From Eublepharis macularius (lineage: Eukaryota; Chordata; Lepidosauria; Squamata; Eublepharidae), in NCBI RefSeq assembly GCF_028583425.1, contig NC_072797.1, forward strand, positions 23,470,001 to 23,534,000: a stretch of 64,000 bases of DNA. Reading direction: 5' to 3'. Each line of letters opens with the position of its first letter. The stretch's first letter is position 1. Below, in pieces: positions 28,364 to 42,500 of this stretch. Both the position numbers and the translations under genes were made by a program. The notes beneath the pieces were generated by a model that saw only the letters and a list, made by a program, of their open reading frames with translations, did not search any database and was not told where the DNA came from.

Positions 28364-30940
28364 GCTTCCAGAAACAGTAAATCAACTTCAGAATGTAAAA
28401 ACTCGGTGTTAGTTTCAAATGTTTTGATTAATAGCTATTTCTGAAAGAGAAGATCCTACTCACCATACAAAGGTAGGCCAATGGAACTTGGCACACACCA
28501 ACCATCTTTGGGGATACCATGACAGTCACTGAATACCTCTAAATTCTACATACTTCACTTGGCCAATGAAGGAGACTTCTGATTCACCAGCTGCATTGGT
28601 TTGAACTTTTTGTAAACTAAATAAATTACATGGGTCTAATAGCATGTAATGTGTATGTGCATTAATTACCGAATCTTCTTACCTTCTCATTGATAATGTC
28701 CTAAATGGATTTACTTTTTTATGTATTACTTTTCATCATCTTGTAAGATCAGCCAAGTGACTATTTCTGACCACTGGAGTGCTATGCCTGGGTAACTGTA
28801 AAGAATACAGGCTGGTTGCATAGATTGTCACGAGGAACAGAAAACCTGTTAATAGTCTGTCTTGAAAGGCACTGATTTCACATAATTTGATTTTAGAGCA
28901 AAGTAATACCAGAAAATAGAGGGAAATTAAAAGAAGAAAAACCCAAGGTTAGTTTCATTAATCCATGCAAATACTACATAAGAACAAATTTAAAACTTGC
29001 TTCTCCTAATGTATATTTCTGCATACAGAAGGCTTTTGCTCAGCTACTAGACTTCTCTGATTATCCTATATCTGTGATAGTTTTCTTAATTTCCTGCCAC
29101 CTCCAAGACATCTTGTTCTCTTTCTCCATAAGATTCCAGATGCCTTTACTAGTATCCAGTATTCTGTTGATAGACCCATAAGCAAACACACAACACAGCC
29201 TTGTAGCTATATGCAGTATAAGGAAGATCATCCTCTGTTGCCCCTAATTTTCATTTTTTGGCAATGGGACTTTTCCAGTGAATTGGGATAGAAGCCGGGC
29301 TGCTAGAGATCTGCTTTGGTTCCTTGATAATCCTGGGTTTGGAATTCTCTTGTGGCCATGGTTCCACCTGTATTGCTTATAAGATTAGTGGCTCCATTTC
29401 AAGACCTGAGCACTGTGCTTCCTAAGTCTCACTTCTGGTTCTATGGGCATTCTTTAATAATGAAGTTTTCGACTGAGAAAATTGAAAAAGGGTATGGGGT
29501 TGGAGAGAGACATCCTTAAATGTTAGAATTGGCATCAGTGGTGGTCTGTGAAGGAATGCATGGTACAGTTCAACTTCGGAAGTTCCACAAAAACTCTGCT
29601 TTTGCCTTATTCATCCCAGGAAGCAAAAATGTTTTCTGTGAAGCACCAAGTTTGCCACAAACAGAGACGGTGCTTTTCTTGTCAATGTGTCTGAGCTTCA
29701 TCTGCAACAGGAGCATCAAGTATGAGGATGTGGACATGTGAGTCGCAAGAATTAAATGGAAATAAATAGGCCTCAGGCATTGAGTTCTCATTGTGCAGCA
29801 GTTCAGAGACAGCGGCAGGGTGGGAAGACTGGACCTGCAACGATCACAAGGACCTGTTACAGAGAAGACCAAAAGGTCACTACCGAGGTTTTAGGAGCAA
29901 AGTACTGTACAAGAGAGAAGAGAGATGGCATATAATGAAGATGAACCTCAGATCTGGAATACGACCATAACCTGGTATTCTGAAAATGCCGTGACTTTTG
30001 AGAAAATGCTGCAGAAATACAGTATCCACACAAGTGGCAGTCTGTATAGATTTCTTCAGTGGAATTTGAATGGATAGCATAGTACAAGCATTATCATTCT
30101 TAAGATTTTCTCCATGAGGGGCTGAATAAAGGCCTCAAATTGAAAGTTCTTCAAGAGGAAGAATCCTGCGTGATATAGTGGTTAGTGTCAAACTAGAATA
30201 TGGGAGATCTCTGTTCAAATCTCCACTTTGCTCTCTTAATACTAATTAATCTTACTTCTGTTCTCTATTGTAAGTTTCATGTATCTGCTCTTTAGATTTG
30301 AGTAAGACTTCAACTAACACACCTCAGACTGGTAAGGTCAGCATTCAGCCTCATATCTTCTTGCACCGCAAACAGAAAGGCGGAGCAAGTGTGTATCTCT
30401 GTGCAGTATAGCATGGGCCCCTCCTCTGTCACACCTTTGCTCTTCAGTGGGGCATATAGGCTTGCAGCAACTTTAGGTAATGTTGCTGATGATAAAGAGG
30501 CAGCCTTAAAGGTTGTGACCATCACCAGACACCGGAACCTGACTGCAAGGCTAATCTGTATCTACTTCTATTTGAATTAAGGCAAGTATGTCAACAAGGT
30601 ACGTATTTAAATTTGACAGGATGAATCATAATTTTAAAACTTAGGATAGATATCAAAAGTGACAATGCAAAAAAACTATAAAGGGCTCTAACTTCACATG
30701 AGTAACTTTTTTTTTAACAGCCTGCTTAATTTTAAAATTGATCCCAGTCTTTAGTAAGCTGCTCAGGGAACTGCTGGCATCAGCAACATGTTCTGAAATG
30801 GTTACACTAGTCTCAAATTTAGAACACTATTTGCAGTGGCTTGAATATGGAATACAAGTCCTGCCATCTTGAAAACATCTGAAGCAGAATGCAGTGTTTC
30901 CCCCTCTATAAAACCACTTACAATTATCAGCCCAAAGCAC
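28364..30940. other. Intergenic interval between NIPBL and CPLANE1
   Basis: No coding exon recognised. It holds a SINE-like fragment at 30170-30240 with a B-box-like GTTCAAATCTCC, and small unsupported ORFs near 29520-29870 and 30310-30580. Confidence 0.45.
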
Positions 30941-31331
30941 TTTATTAAAAGTAATTTACTACTTAAAAATTATAAAACATAATTCAGAATCATAAGCAAC
31001 ACTTGTAATCCTGAAATTCATACATAATTGTCTTAACTGCTTTCAGAAATGACAGTAATACCCAGTCTTGTCTGCTGGATTTATTTTACATCTGTATTTT
31101 CCAAGAGACCTACTTGGTATTGCATCATCCTGCATAATTCCACAACCCAATTTCATATACGGTCCCAACCTTTTGATTAGGTGTCTGCTCCTTAGGATTT
31201 TGCTGTAATTGTTTGTTTTGTGCACAATTTGTTCTGTAGGATCCTCAATATGAATGCAGTCGTACATTTCTTCTAACATTTAACAAGATATCTTCCCAAA
31301 TAGTACACATCCTAATGTCCTTAAAATGGCT
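30941..31331 (-). other. CPLANE1: CPLANE1 3' UTR with AATAAA poly(A) signal
   Basis: AATAAA on the minus strand at 30941-30946, about 385 nt after the stop, is the first plausible signal. It leaves roughly 6.8 kb between the two convergent genes' nearest poly(A) signals. Confidence 0.55.
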
Positions 31332-31472
31332 TCACTTTTCTTCCAGATTTGCTACCATGGCCTCCACTGCATTCCAGTCAAGCTTGCTGAGGATGCTGCT
31401 GGTACTTTCAGATACACTGTCCAAGTTGTTAATGCTAGCAACGGAGAAACTCTCTTCTGGAGGCAGAAGCTC
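31332..31472 (-). CDS. CPLANE1: CPLANE1 terminal coding exon
   Basis: Encodes [20 protein letters not shown] through [11 protein letters not shown] and stops at TGA (31332-31334 on the + strand as TCA). The ending [21 protein letters not shown]-type block marks the CPLANE1 C terminus. Confidence 0.94.
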   Translation of the reverse strand, partial: ELLPPEESFSVASINNLDSVSESTSSILSKLDWNAVEAMVANLEEK

Positions 31473-34400
31473 CTAAGGAGGCAATTAGAAAATAAATGAT
31501 TGGAGCTCCAGACACACACCTTGCAATGCTTTCACCCTGTAACTTTCCTGAAATGCCACATTCTTGCCCACAGTGGGTTTTCCCCTTCCCCTATCCTTTC
31601 CTGATCTTTGCTTTATCCAAATGATTATAATGGTGGTTACATGAGCCGTAAGAACCCCCAGTGTGTTGCTTCCAGTCCTGTACTGTACATGCTTTCTGCA
31701 CTCCACACAATGCAGCCTTCCTTTACAGGCCCAGAATAAACTGCCATTTGAAGTGACTCTACTGTGAAATAAAAGATGGAAGTAGTCTGGTTGAAGATGT
31801 GTACTAGAAGATAGAAAGGGGAGTGGGACTTTTTTCTTCCATACAAGCACTGTGTGAAGTTTTTTTCAGTCAGCCAAGTGTTATAATACTTGGCACAGAT
31901 TACGCATACCACTTCCATTTTCTGTGATTACTGGTAGTAATATATATTATCTTGAACTTTCCCCCAAGGAATAGAATCGTCAGATCATCTGGGGGTAGTA
32001 CTGCAAGTGAAAACGTGTGATGATTGTGTTGGCTCCAGACTAATTCCCCATCAGCTGAACTCACTGGTCACCTCTTTTCTACTGCAGCCCACAGATCCTG
32101 ACAAAATACTGCTCACATTCCTTGTTATTTACAAGATTTGGGTCCAGGAGCACCTGGTATCTAATCCAATCCCTATAGCTTTATGACTGAGAGATAAATT
32201 GGAGAGGTGGGAGCGCGCTTGAAAAATTATCATTTTAATTCTGTATCAGAAAGTTGGAAAAGAAACGATGTAGTTTTCATGAATTATCAAGAATATTCTT
32301 ATTTTTCTAAACGTGTGTTGGGGGAAAATGGGATTATTCCTCCCAATTTAGTGAAAATGACAACAGCACTCATTTTGAACTTCCTAAAGAAAGTAAAATT
32401 ATGATTTTTGAAGTCCCCCCTCCTGAGGCAGTAGGGAATGAGGAGTGAAGGGGATGAGGGACTTGCAATGGCCCTAAGGGCTATAGGCTATTATTTCCCT
32501 TGAGAGTTTGGAGGCCAGGTTTTCTCATGAAAATTAATGGCCCTTAAGTTTAAAAGACTGATGGGTCAGGGCCTACTGTCAACAACAAAAGGTGTTCCAA
32601 GCTAATTCAGGATATTGCCAATATTTACTGGGAAAAAATACCAGGAATTTATTAGAAGAGCCTTTCACACTATTGGATATTGCTGATCCCATCCTATACA
32701 TTCTATATGGGCCATTGGATTGGATTGGAAGTATGTGATTGCACACCCCTAGTTTCTGTAACACTATAAGGCAGGTTCTGTCTGGAAAAAACTTGTGTTG
32801 AGGGAGGCTTCAGTTCATTTCTTTCTGAGCCATTTGAGCCTGCATTTCGGTGGATATTGGCACACAAAACTTAAACATGGAGCCTGATAGACTAATATCA
32901 AGCAGATAGAGCAAGATGGGTAGCCGTGTTAGTCTATCTGTAATAGTGGAAAAGAGCGAGAGTCCAGTAGCACCTATAAGACTGAGAAAATTAGTGGTAG
33001 GGTATGAGCTTTTGTGAGTCTCAGCTCACTTCTTCAGATACTGGTTCTTCAGATACTGGTATCTGAAGAAGTGAGCTGCGGCTCATGAAAGCTCATACCC
33101 TATCGCTAATTTTCTCAGTCTTATAGGTGCTACTGGACTCTTGCGCTTTTCTACTAATATTAAGCATTTAGTATTGTCTACTCAGATTGGCAACAGCTCC
33201 CCAAGGTCCCAAGTGGAGGTCTGGCCCATCACCTGCTACCTGAGCTTGAACCCAGGTGTTGAATCGCTGATCCGTGGCCCCACTCCCATCTTCTAGGCTA
33301 TTAGAAAATGTAATGTCAGGCTGTCCTACCATATGATTTTCAACTCTTACCTCTAAATGGGAATTGGAAGTACCGTACAATATCTGCTGGATCTCATCGG
33401 GGATGCTCCAGCCACTCATTTCCTCTTCACTCTCCTCGTTAGCTTGAGTTGCTCTGTTGGTAGATTGGAGCTGTCTCTGAACAGAAGCTGTAGGGGATGC
33501 AAATTGTTGTTAATATTAAAAACAATCTAGGCAATAAACACAGTGAAACACACACACGTTGAACATCCATAAAGAAAAACAGTTCTCAGGCCAGAGGCAG
33601 ACCATAAAATAGCCGAAAAGGTAAATGCCTGGGTAAAAAGGAATGTTTTTCCGGGCATTGCAGAGGCAAGAAGCACCACTGAAAAATCCCTGTCTCTGAT
33701 TGCCACCTGCCTTTGCAGAAGATAATCTTAACTGGTGGGCTGGACCATGCAGGGGGAGGCAGTCCTTCAGGATGCCCCGTGTCTCACTTGCCTTAATTAT
33801 GCTGACGTCTTATGAATTAACTGAGTTTTTTTTTAACTTTTTCTCTTTTATTTAAATATGCTTTATAAACAGTTACAAAGTCAAGAAAAATAGCCAGTGG
33901 TACAAAATAAGTTTTCCACTACATACATTTAGAGTAACTTAGATATTGCTAACTCAAAAAATATTTTTATATACAAATATATCTTCATTGATTATAAGTA
34001 AAGTACTATAATTTGGCGTCTCTAAGACAGGTAATAACATATATCTTAACATTATTCCTAACTACTATCTAACCTACTATCTATTCATAAATGCTTATAA
34101 TTCTACTTCTTTTCTTTTTTTCTGTGGTAATATTTAGAATATTAGAGAAAAAATTTAAATATGCTTTTAACAATGAATTAACTGAGTTAATGGCCAGAAA
34201 GGTATCCACTGGTTACCAACTTCTAAGCCTCGTATCAGGCCAATGCCCCCCTCCCGAATCTGCTAGTTATGACTGTCTCATGCATAGGTGTGCTGACTCA
34301 TCCTACTGCACCCAGGCTCTTGGCACAGAAATACTTGAACAGCAGGCTATGAGGTTACTCTCCAGTCTAATACTGGTTGTCATTGCAACATCAGGTCTCT

Positions 34401-36505
34401 CATTCTGACCTTTTCTCCAAGTTGTGTCAGAAGGTAGACTGGAAAAGGATCTTGTTTGACCCAAACCAACTTTGGAAACAGTGCTGTTCCTTGCACTTTG
34501 GTAACTTCTGGAAGAGAAATATCACATGTCTAGCATTGCGTGTCACGAATAATTCACAAAGTATACCAGAACAGCTTCTGAGAACAGTAAAAATACCCAT
34601 CCTGGAAATAGCCCAGCTTCATAACATTACAAGTACAGAGCCATTAAATTTTGTAATGATCAACAAATAATTTGATTGATGTTGTCCGGAGTCCACCTTT
34701 CTCACTGAGACTCAAGATTATATAATGTAATTCAATGTAATTATTAGGATGAGGAGACATCTAATAAATGTGATAGGACTGGGGCTACAGAATCTGAAAC
34801 AAGGCATAAGTATTAAACATGACATGCTAAAAATGCAAGAAATATAATACAGTGAGAGCAAGATAAAAATATACAACAGGCAATACATACTAGTCAAATA
34901 GTCCACAGTCCCATTCCCTCTACTGAAGCCACAGGAGGCAACCATTTGACTTGGGCCTACAATCTTCAAACTGTTTGTCTTGGGGAGGCTCACACTTTGC
35001 CATATGGATTTGACAGATACTTCTGTGCAGCTTCTGACACTGGCAGCAAGGCCTTACAGCTAAAATTATTTTACATATGTTTTTCTTAACAGGCGTTACT
35101 ACTAGCACCAAATAGTACAGAGGAGCCCACACACAAACTTCCTACAGCAAAATCTGAGACTACCCTAAAGTGAGTAGTTTGATGACGGTAGCCGCTGGAC
35201 ATACTGCACTGATGTGGAATATTTATATTTCCAATGAAAGAGATATTGCTCAGAAGCAGTTCTTCATTGACCAACAACAAAGTTCTAGTTTAGAATGATT
35301 AGGAAGCCACGCTGGTGCACGAATCTCTGCCTACTGTGAGAAATCAGCAGTTCTGAACAGAGCCTCCTCTGAGGTGGCACCTCAGTTACAGAATGTCTTC
35401 TCCACAAACTGGCACTCCGGCTTCTACGTTTCAGGCATCAAATATTTCTATTCACCTAAGCTTTGAGTTTTGCCACTGCTGCTTTGTAATTTGGTGGTAC
35501 TTAACATCTGGTGGATCCTTTCCTTTTTGTTTTTAACCCTGGCTCATTGTGTTTTTAGCTATTTTAGTGATGTACTAGGGGCTGTTGTTTTTTATAATTG
35601 TCAGAACAGGCATTTTAACTGATGCTTCATGGATAGGTTTGTTGTATTTTAAATTAGTATTGTAAGTTGCCACAGCAAAAAACCATAGAAAACACTGGAG
35701 ATATACACCAACCTGGGTGCATAATGCCCTGCAGCAAACAAAATCCAGTTCTCACTTGGTAAACTTGAAGTAGAACTGGGAAACCTGAAGGTGATGGAGG
35801 GTTCAATACTTTACCTTCCAGCAGAAGAGACACGCGGCCTCTTGAAATCCTGAGGTAGTCTTGTTTTAGACAAGGATCCAAGTTCGCTTGAAGGGAGTTG
35901 CACTGTGTCTGATAACAGCTCCTGCATCAGGGTGAGAGCTCGGGAGATTCTGTGATTATGATGTTCAGAGAACAGGACTCTAAAAATAAAAAATGAAAAT
36001 GTGCACTAAGCTATTATGTACCAAATATATAATTGAATTGGAAGGGGTTTTAGGGACATATTTAGTCAGTCAGCTGAAGACCCCTAAGATTACTTTGACT
36101 GGGAAACAATCTCTCTTTCCACAGTAAACCCCAAGATAAACTCAAGCTAAAGAACCCTGGCATGTTACTGAGATGTGTATGCTTTCACACACATGGTATT
36201 TAGCCTTCATGCCGAGTCATCAATACCATTCAATGCCCCCATCTCTCTCTCACACACACACACACACGTCCTGTATGGTCTCATGCCTATATCTCTCTGG
36301 CTATACCGGGGCGGGGGCTGAATTACAAGGAATGTAGAGAAATTTCCAGGAAGGACTTGAACAGGATTCATTAATCCTGCATGCTAGGGACCTGAGTTTA
36401 CTGAAAGTTTGTGCGTGCATATGTAGTGGGGAGAAGGTCCCTCCCCATGGCTGATCCTTTCTGTCAATGTCCCCATCTGATGGGAAGGGTGGTCTAGAAA
36501 TGCAA

Positions 36506-36536
<31 letters not shown>

Positions 36537-39500
36537 ATGTTCAGAATACCAGGGACCTACCGTCCCTTCCACACATGCAGGGTTCTGGACATACATCCTC
36601 ACACCATTCTCTTGACCAGTGACATAGATTATGCTTGGAGGAAGAAGCAGGTGATTAATGGGCTTGTTTCAGCTTGAATCATTCTGAGGTCTGTTTTGTA
36701 TTTTTACAATTTGAATGGGCTGCAGTGGGGTACTATAGTTGTGGGAAACATTTTTGGTTACAATGTTAATGTCTGTAAACCTCAACTGACTTTTTCTCTT
36801 TGCTCCACCACAGGTCTCTCTCTAATCAGAATGTTTACACACACACCCTTTCCTACCACATCTCTCTCTCTGTGTTTCTCATCTAGCAGTTCCTGCAGCC
36901 CCCTTCATTTTTCGTTCTATCCAATCCTCCCCCGTAGCTTAGTTCATCCTTGATGAGTTTGGAAACAGCTTCCCTCTCTCAACATGTCACAAAGAAAGGG
37001 AGTCTCAGAGGCAAGTGTGCTGTGCAGGGTGGCACCAACTCTGCCACACACCTTCTGACCCAAGGAAAGGAGGAGCAGTGCAGAACAAGTGATATGGGCG
37101 TCATCTCATCCCCATTCACATTTGTGATGGGCTTGGGCATAAAGAGGGGGAAATGGGCCATTTGGAACTCCCCCAGGAATCTGCAAGTAGTCAGAGGAGG
37201 GCTGCAACTGGCCCACAAGCCTTAAGTTGAACAGGCCCATTCTGTATATTTCCCTACAGGAATGGAGCAGGCAGGCAGACCTTCAGATATGCCATCTTTT
37301 CCTGGATCAAAGTGTCTTCAGATGCTCTCTTGCCATCAATTCCTGATAATAAAAGCCTAGTGGTCCCATCTCTTACAGGCTAATCATTTTATGTGCTTGC
37401 TCATTTTCCTTCCAAAGACATGGAACGTTGAGGTAGCTGAACCTCAGTTGAAGGGGGGAAAAGTGAGCATTTCTGTTCCAAAGTTGTTTTTAAGCAAACC
37501 TCCAGGCTGGGGCTTCCTTTCATGCACTGAGTCAACTGACTCTACTTGAAGGAAGCATTTCATTTGGTTATCACATCAGTTACTGGCAGATCACTGAAAG
37601 ATAAGCAATGAAACATAAAGAACGTGCACCTAACGTTCACTGTTGGCCAACAAAAACATGAGAACAACAAAAAAATGAAAAAGCTAGAACAGAACTGAAA
37701 AAATCTCCACTTACTTGTCTTTTTCATCTTTCTTTTTCTGCTGCAATTTAATTTCCCGTGATGTATATCCAAGTCGCTACAGGGGAAAAAAACAGCAAAT
37801 AGATCTAATCACCGCTGTAACTCATTTATCACAGACACTTCTTCAGGGCAAGGATTTTTGAACGGGTCAGAATGGGAGCCATTGGTGCAGTCAGTCACTG
37901 ACTAGGAGGAGCTTTGACATGGCTGGTATCTGAGGTTATCACAGGCTGCAATTGTGCTTTCAACTAAAACAGTCAAAAATCCACTAGAAATTATTATTCA
38001 CTATTATTCTTACACAGTTGCACAGTGGTTTGGTAAGCTACTATGCATTTCTCATTGCTAGCAAGGACTCTGAACATTTAACACTGTATTTACTATTTCC
38101 CCAATATTAACGAAGTCTGCGGTATGAATAAATAATTAAATCGCTCCTTCCATTTCTAGCAGAAAGTGTCCAGGCAGATGGTAAATGTACTATAATATCA
38201 ACACTTCTAATTCGAACAAATTATTAATTGCATCTTTGTAGCTGGCTGTAGAATACTAGTACAAAGAAGAAGATTTTATACTGATCCTGTAAACTGGCCG
38301 GACCCGCCCCCCGCTTTGGCTCAGTATTGTGGAACGGAGGTCCATAATACTGGTGCTGCTTCTGATAACGCAGAATGTAGGGCTAATAATACTAGGCATG
38401 CAAATAATACTAGTTTTCTATGAACCTAATTTGAAATACAACTGTTTATATGCACATATTATAACACTAAGAGAGCAATCCAAAGCACGTCTAGCCAGAC
38501 TTTTACTAAGGTCTATTCAATAGGGCTTACTCCCAGGAAAGTGTTTTTTAGGAATGCACTGTAAAATAAGCAATTAAAAGCAAGTAATCTTACCAAGTTA
38601 TTTCTCAACTGAAAGGGATTATGTTCTTTTTCTCTTTGTTCAGCCAGTTTTTGTAGATACTCATCAAGTCTTTTCTTTCGCTTCCTTTTCATCCAGGTTT
38701 GTAATTCTTTTTTCTCCTCTTCTGTTCGATGTGAATGTCCACTCATGACACTAGACCGTCTGAAACAAACAAATAAGAAATCCTTCACAGATGACTTCCA
38801 GCCATGGTTATAAATGCCCACAAGAACAAGTAAAGCGTTAACAAAATACGAGTGTCTGCTTTACTTCCAGCACATTTGTGATGAGAAAACTATGAATACC
38901 ATCAACAGACAACCATTGCTAGGTACAATGAATCGCATGCCACCACAACCAGTTCAACACTACTACATATACATATAAATGAAGGATATCTATGATGGGA
39001 TTTGTGGATAACCTGCAGATAAGAGTTTCTTGCATTATCAGGGAATAACAGAATGTGTTGCTGTTGAGGACTGTAACCCAGTCTCTGTAAAGTTGAAAAA
39101 AATACCTGGAAATTTTTTTAGCCTGTGTTTTTGTGAGGCCCAGTTCTGCAGCTGAAACACCTCCTTCTGTTAGGAGATCACTTATGATGTCAGAAACACC
39201 ACTCAAGCCAGTAATCTGCAAGGGATCTTCTGAAAAACTGGAAAAAGCAATCACATTATTGGAATCAAGGAAAAAACCCACTTCTCCAATCAACTAAGGC
39301 TGTACGCAGTTGGCTTCTTAAACACAGTTGGGTTCACTAGGGTTAGGATGGCCTTGACAGCATGCTAGATTGTGTCCCGTATTGACACTGACTCTATGTT
39401 TGACTACATTCGTTTTTTTAAAAAAAATCAGATGGGAATATTGCTATTTGTTATTTGGGGAAGGGATGAGCACTCAGAATTAATCTCCGCTAAAAGAAGC

Positions 39501-42500
39501 TATTGCCAATTAACCTAGTGTGATTCCAAGTGCTTGGATTTCCGTAAGTGTCCTTAATGACATTATCAAAGAGCCAGAGTTCCTGAAGCACTGGACCCCT
39601 TCCTTGCTGCTTCTCTGGGCAGGTGCTGGGAGGCAAGCAGTGGACCAACTGTCTGGAAAAAGAGTCTCGTTCCTTTCTCTCCCACCTGCTGAATACTTCG
39701 GACATTGATTTGGTATGCCCAGTGCTCTCTGGGAACAGTACTTCCTACAGCACATGACACTAGATGCTGGGCATCCTGGGAAGTACATCTCCCAGAGTAC
39801 ACTGAGTGATGTCATACTAGTGCTTACTGTGCTGGGGGGAGTGGATGGAGGAAGAGGGAGAGACATTCTTTTATTCCTTCTGGTATGTTCACCTCAGTCA
39901 AGCAGCAGATAAAATGGAAGGGAGGTGGGGGAAGAAGCAGCATTCTTTGTCTTGGCGGTACCACCAGAACCAAAGAACAGTTTGGGGGCTGTAATGATTG
40001 CCTCATATTGATACTGACCATTACAAGATGCTGAAATTCATACTCTGAGTTAAGAAAGCACAAAATTCAGAGGCATTTCTATATCATGTTATGTAAATAA
40101 CTAGTTAGTCTCATCTGAGAAGCATTCCATACATTTCATTACTAAAGTAATAAAGCAAATGCAAGTCTTATTCTCAAATGCAAATCTCAATAAGCTATAG
40201 ATCTGCCCAAGTTTCCCATGACTGCCATGACACTATATTGGAATATGGCTCAATATATGCCAACTGATCAGCTGAGAAGAAGAGAGAAATACAATGTGTA
40301 ATAGTGACAGGCACACTTGTACAGGGGAAGGAGAACAGAAAGTGTTATTACAAATGCCATGTATATTTCATGCGGGTGGGGAGAACAGCAGAACAAGTTC
40401 CTCAAACTCTCTTCTAATTTCAGTATGATGATAAGAAAATGTTTTCCAATACGCACCTTTCATTCACTTCTTCAAGCCTAGAACAAATATCTAAAAAAAG
40501 AAATAGATTTGATCAATACAATATATTGTTGGAAAGAAGTATGTGCTGTTAGGCTAATTGCTGCCCATGGAAAAGGTTGAAGGGCTATAGCTGGGTTTCC
40601 AAAGCAGGCAACAGAGTTACTTTCTCTGAGTTAGGCATCATTGCACTATCTGGAACAACTCATAATAGAGCTCAGGAGGTTATTTATCTTAAAAACACTT
40701 TGCCCAACTTTCTGTTTAAATGGCTTCAAAAGCAACCATTTGCCTCTCAGAAATTGTACCTACCCAGTACTGATATGACAATTCAAGTTACTTACTACCT
40801 TTATCCTAAAGAGCAGCCCACAGTTTTGCCTGGCATTTTTGGTCAAATAGACCAGTTCTGGTCTTTGTGTTTGCAAAAAAGGCACATAAAATCAGTCACT
40901 TCAGTTGTGTGTTTGTGTGACACATCAACTATTTGCTTGTGGTATAGTGGCACTAAGGTTTCAACTGTGACAATATATCCAGCAGTGATGAGGCAGAGCA
41001 CCTTGCACAGGGGGATTATGGAAGGCAAACCTTGTTAACTACTCTGGCCATGTTTTATTTTAATTAAATATCATAGTACACAGACTGCTACAGGTAAATT
41101 GAGCAAGGAATAGCTTGCCATTAAGGTTACCCTAGGAGAACTGAGACAGCCATTCTAGAGAGTCATGCCTGTAAAGGAGGCATTAAGCCTGGAACACTGC
41201 TGGGAAAACTGATAATGACAGGTCAGCAAACAGAACTAACAAGGTCAACCGAGGAAACAAGCAGACATAACTGGAATCTCTATAGAGATCTTAGAGGTGG
41301 AAACTAATGGGTTTTTTCTTTCTCCACAGGAACTGGTTTAAGTATAAAGTGGTGTAAGAATCGATAGTCTACCCGCTTGAATAATTACTTGCAAATCTGA
41401 GATTATTACCATTGCTATATTTATATCCCATGTGCCTCCAAGAAGCTCACAGCTCATGGTGGCATCCATGGGACTTGCCCTATTTTATCTTCACAATAAT
41501 TCTGAGAAGATAAACTGGAAGATTAACTTGCCTCAGCCCAAGGACACCCAGGAATTGTGTGGCAATTTGAACCTTCTCAATCTACTACAGCACACTGTTT
41601 CACAATGCGCTTTTCCTCAATATGCATCAATGAAATAGTCCAGTTAGAAGCGTCACGGAAGCAGAACAGCCATAAACCTGGTTGACTTTCACCAGATCTG
41701 AGAGCCGTACATTAGTCCTTACGGAAATATGGCTGCTATGTAGTACATAGAATAATGTTTGCTTAATACAGAATCACTAAAAGTAAAACAGAAAAACAAC
41801 TAGGGAAAGGTACCTGACAATGACTTCTTGACACTGGGAAGATCACCTGCTGATGCTGATCGAGAAACAGAGGGAGATTGCAAGATAGTACCCTTGTTTT
41901 GAGAAGATTCAGGTTTCATATCATCTTCCTCCTCTGGGGAATCCTCCACAATCACACGGGTTGAATAACGTTCTATTTCAACAGAAGGACAAGGAAGACA
42001 AATATATCAATTAAGAACAAAAACAATGAAGACACATTCTACTCTAGTTTTAGCTGCAATTTATTAAATTCAGGGCGTTTTGCAAGGTTTAATCCATTTG
42101 GATTAAGCTCTGCTTTTCTAATACTTCCAATACCTTTTAATTCAATTTAAGATTTTCTTTTCTATCAAAACCTCTCCTCTTTCCCATCTATCCCACTGCT
42201 ACTGGGCCAAAGCTTTCCCTCATCCACTTCTCCTGCAACCCCGTGCCCTTCCCTCTCTTACTTTCAATTTTCTTTTCTTTTTTTTGAAAAATTTTTTATT
42301 GGGTTAGGATCAAATGTTTACACATTACAGTCAATATTCCCATTTCCCAATTTCTAACCCCCTCCCTTTCCTCCCCCTTTTTGTTGACTTCCAACAGTTT
42401 TCCAACCCTTTGTCCCTTTTCCCTTACTCCTTTTAATCTCCTCTATCTAACAAATATATATTCTCCCTTTATTCTAAGCAATACTTCTTTAACTATTTTT

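Noticed and set aside
40577-41038. 153-aa plus-strand ORF in a CPLANE1 intron
   Set aside because: No recognisable family, low-complexity cysteine/threonine content and no conserved blocks.
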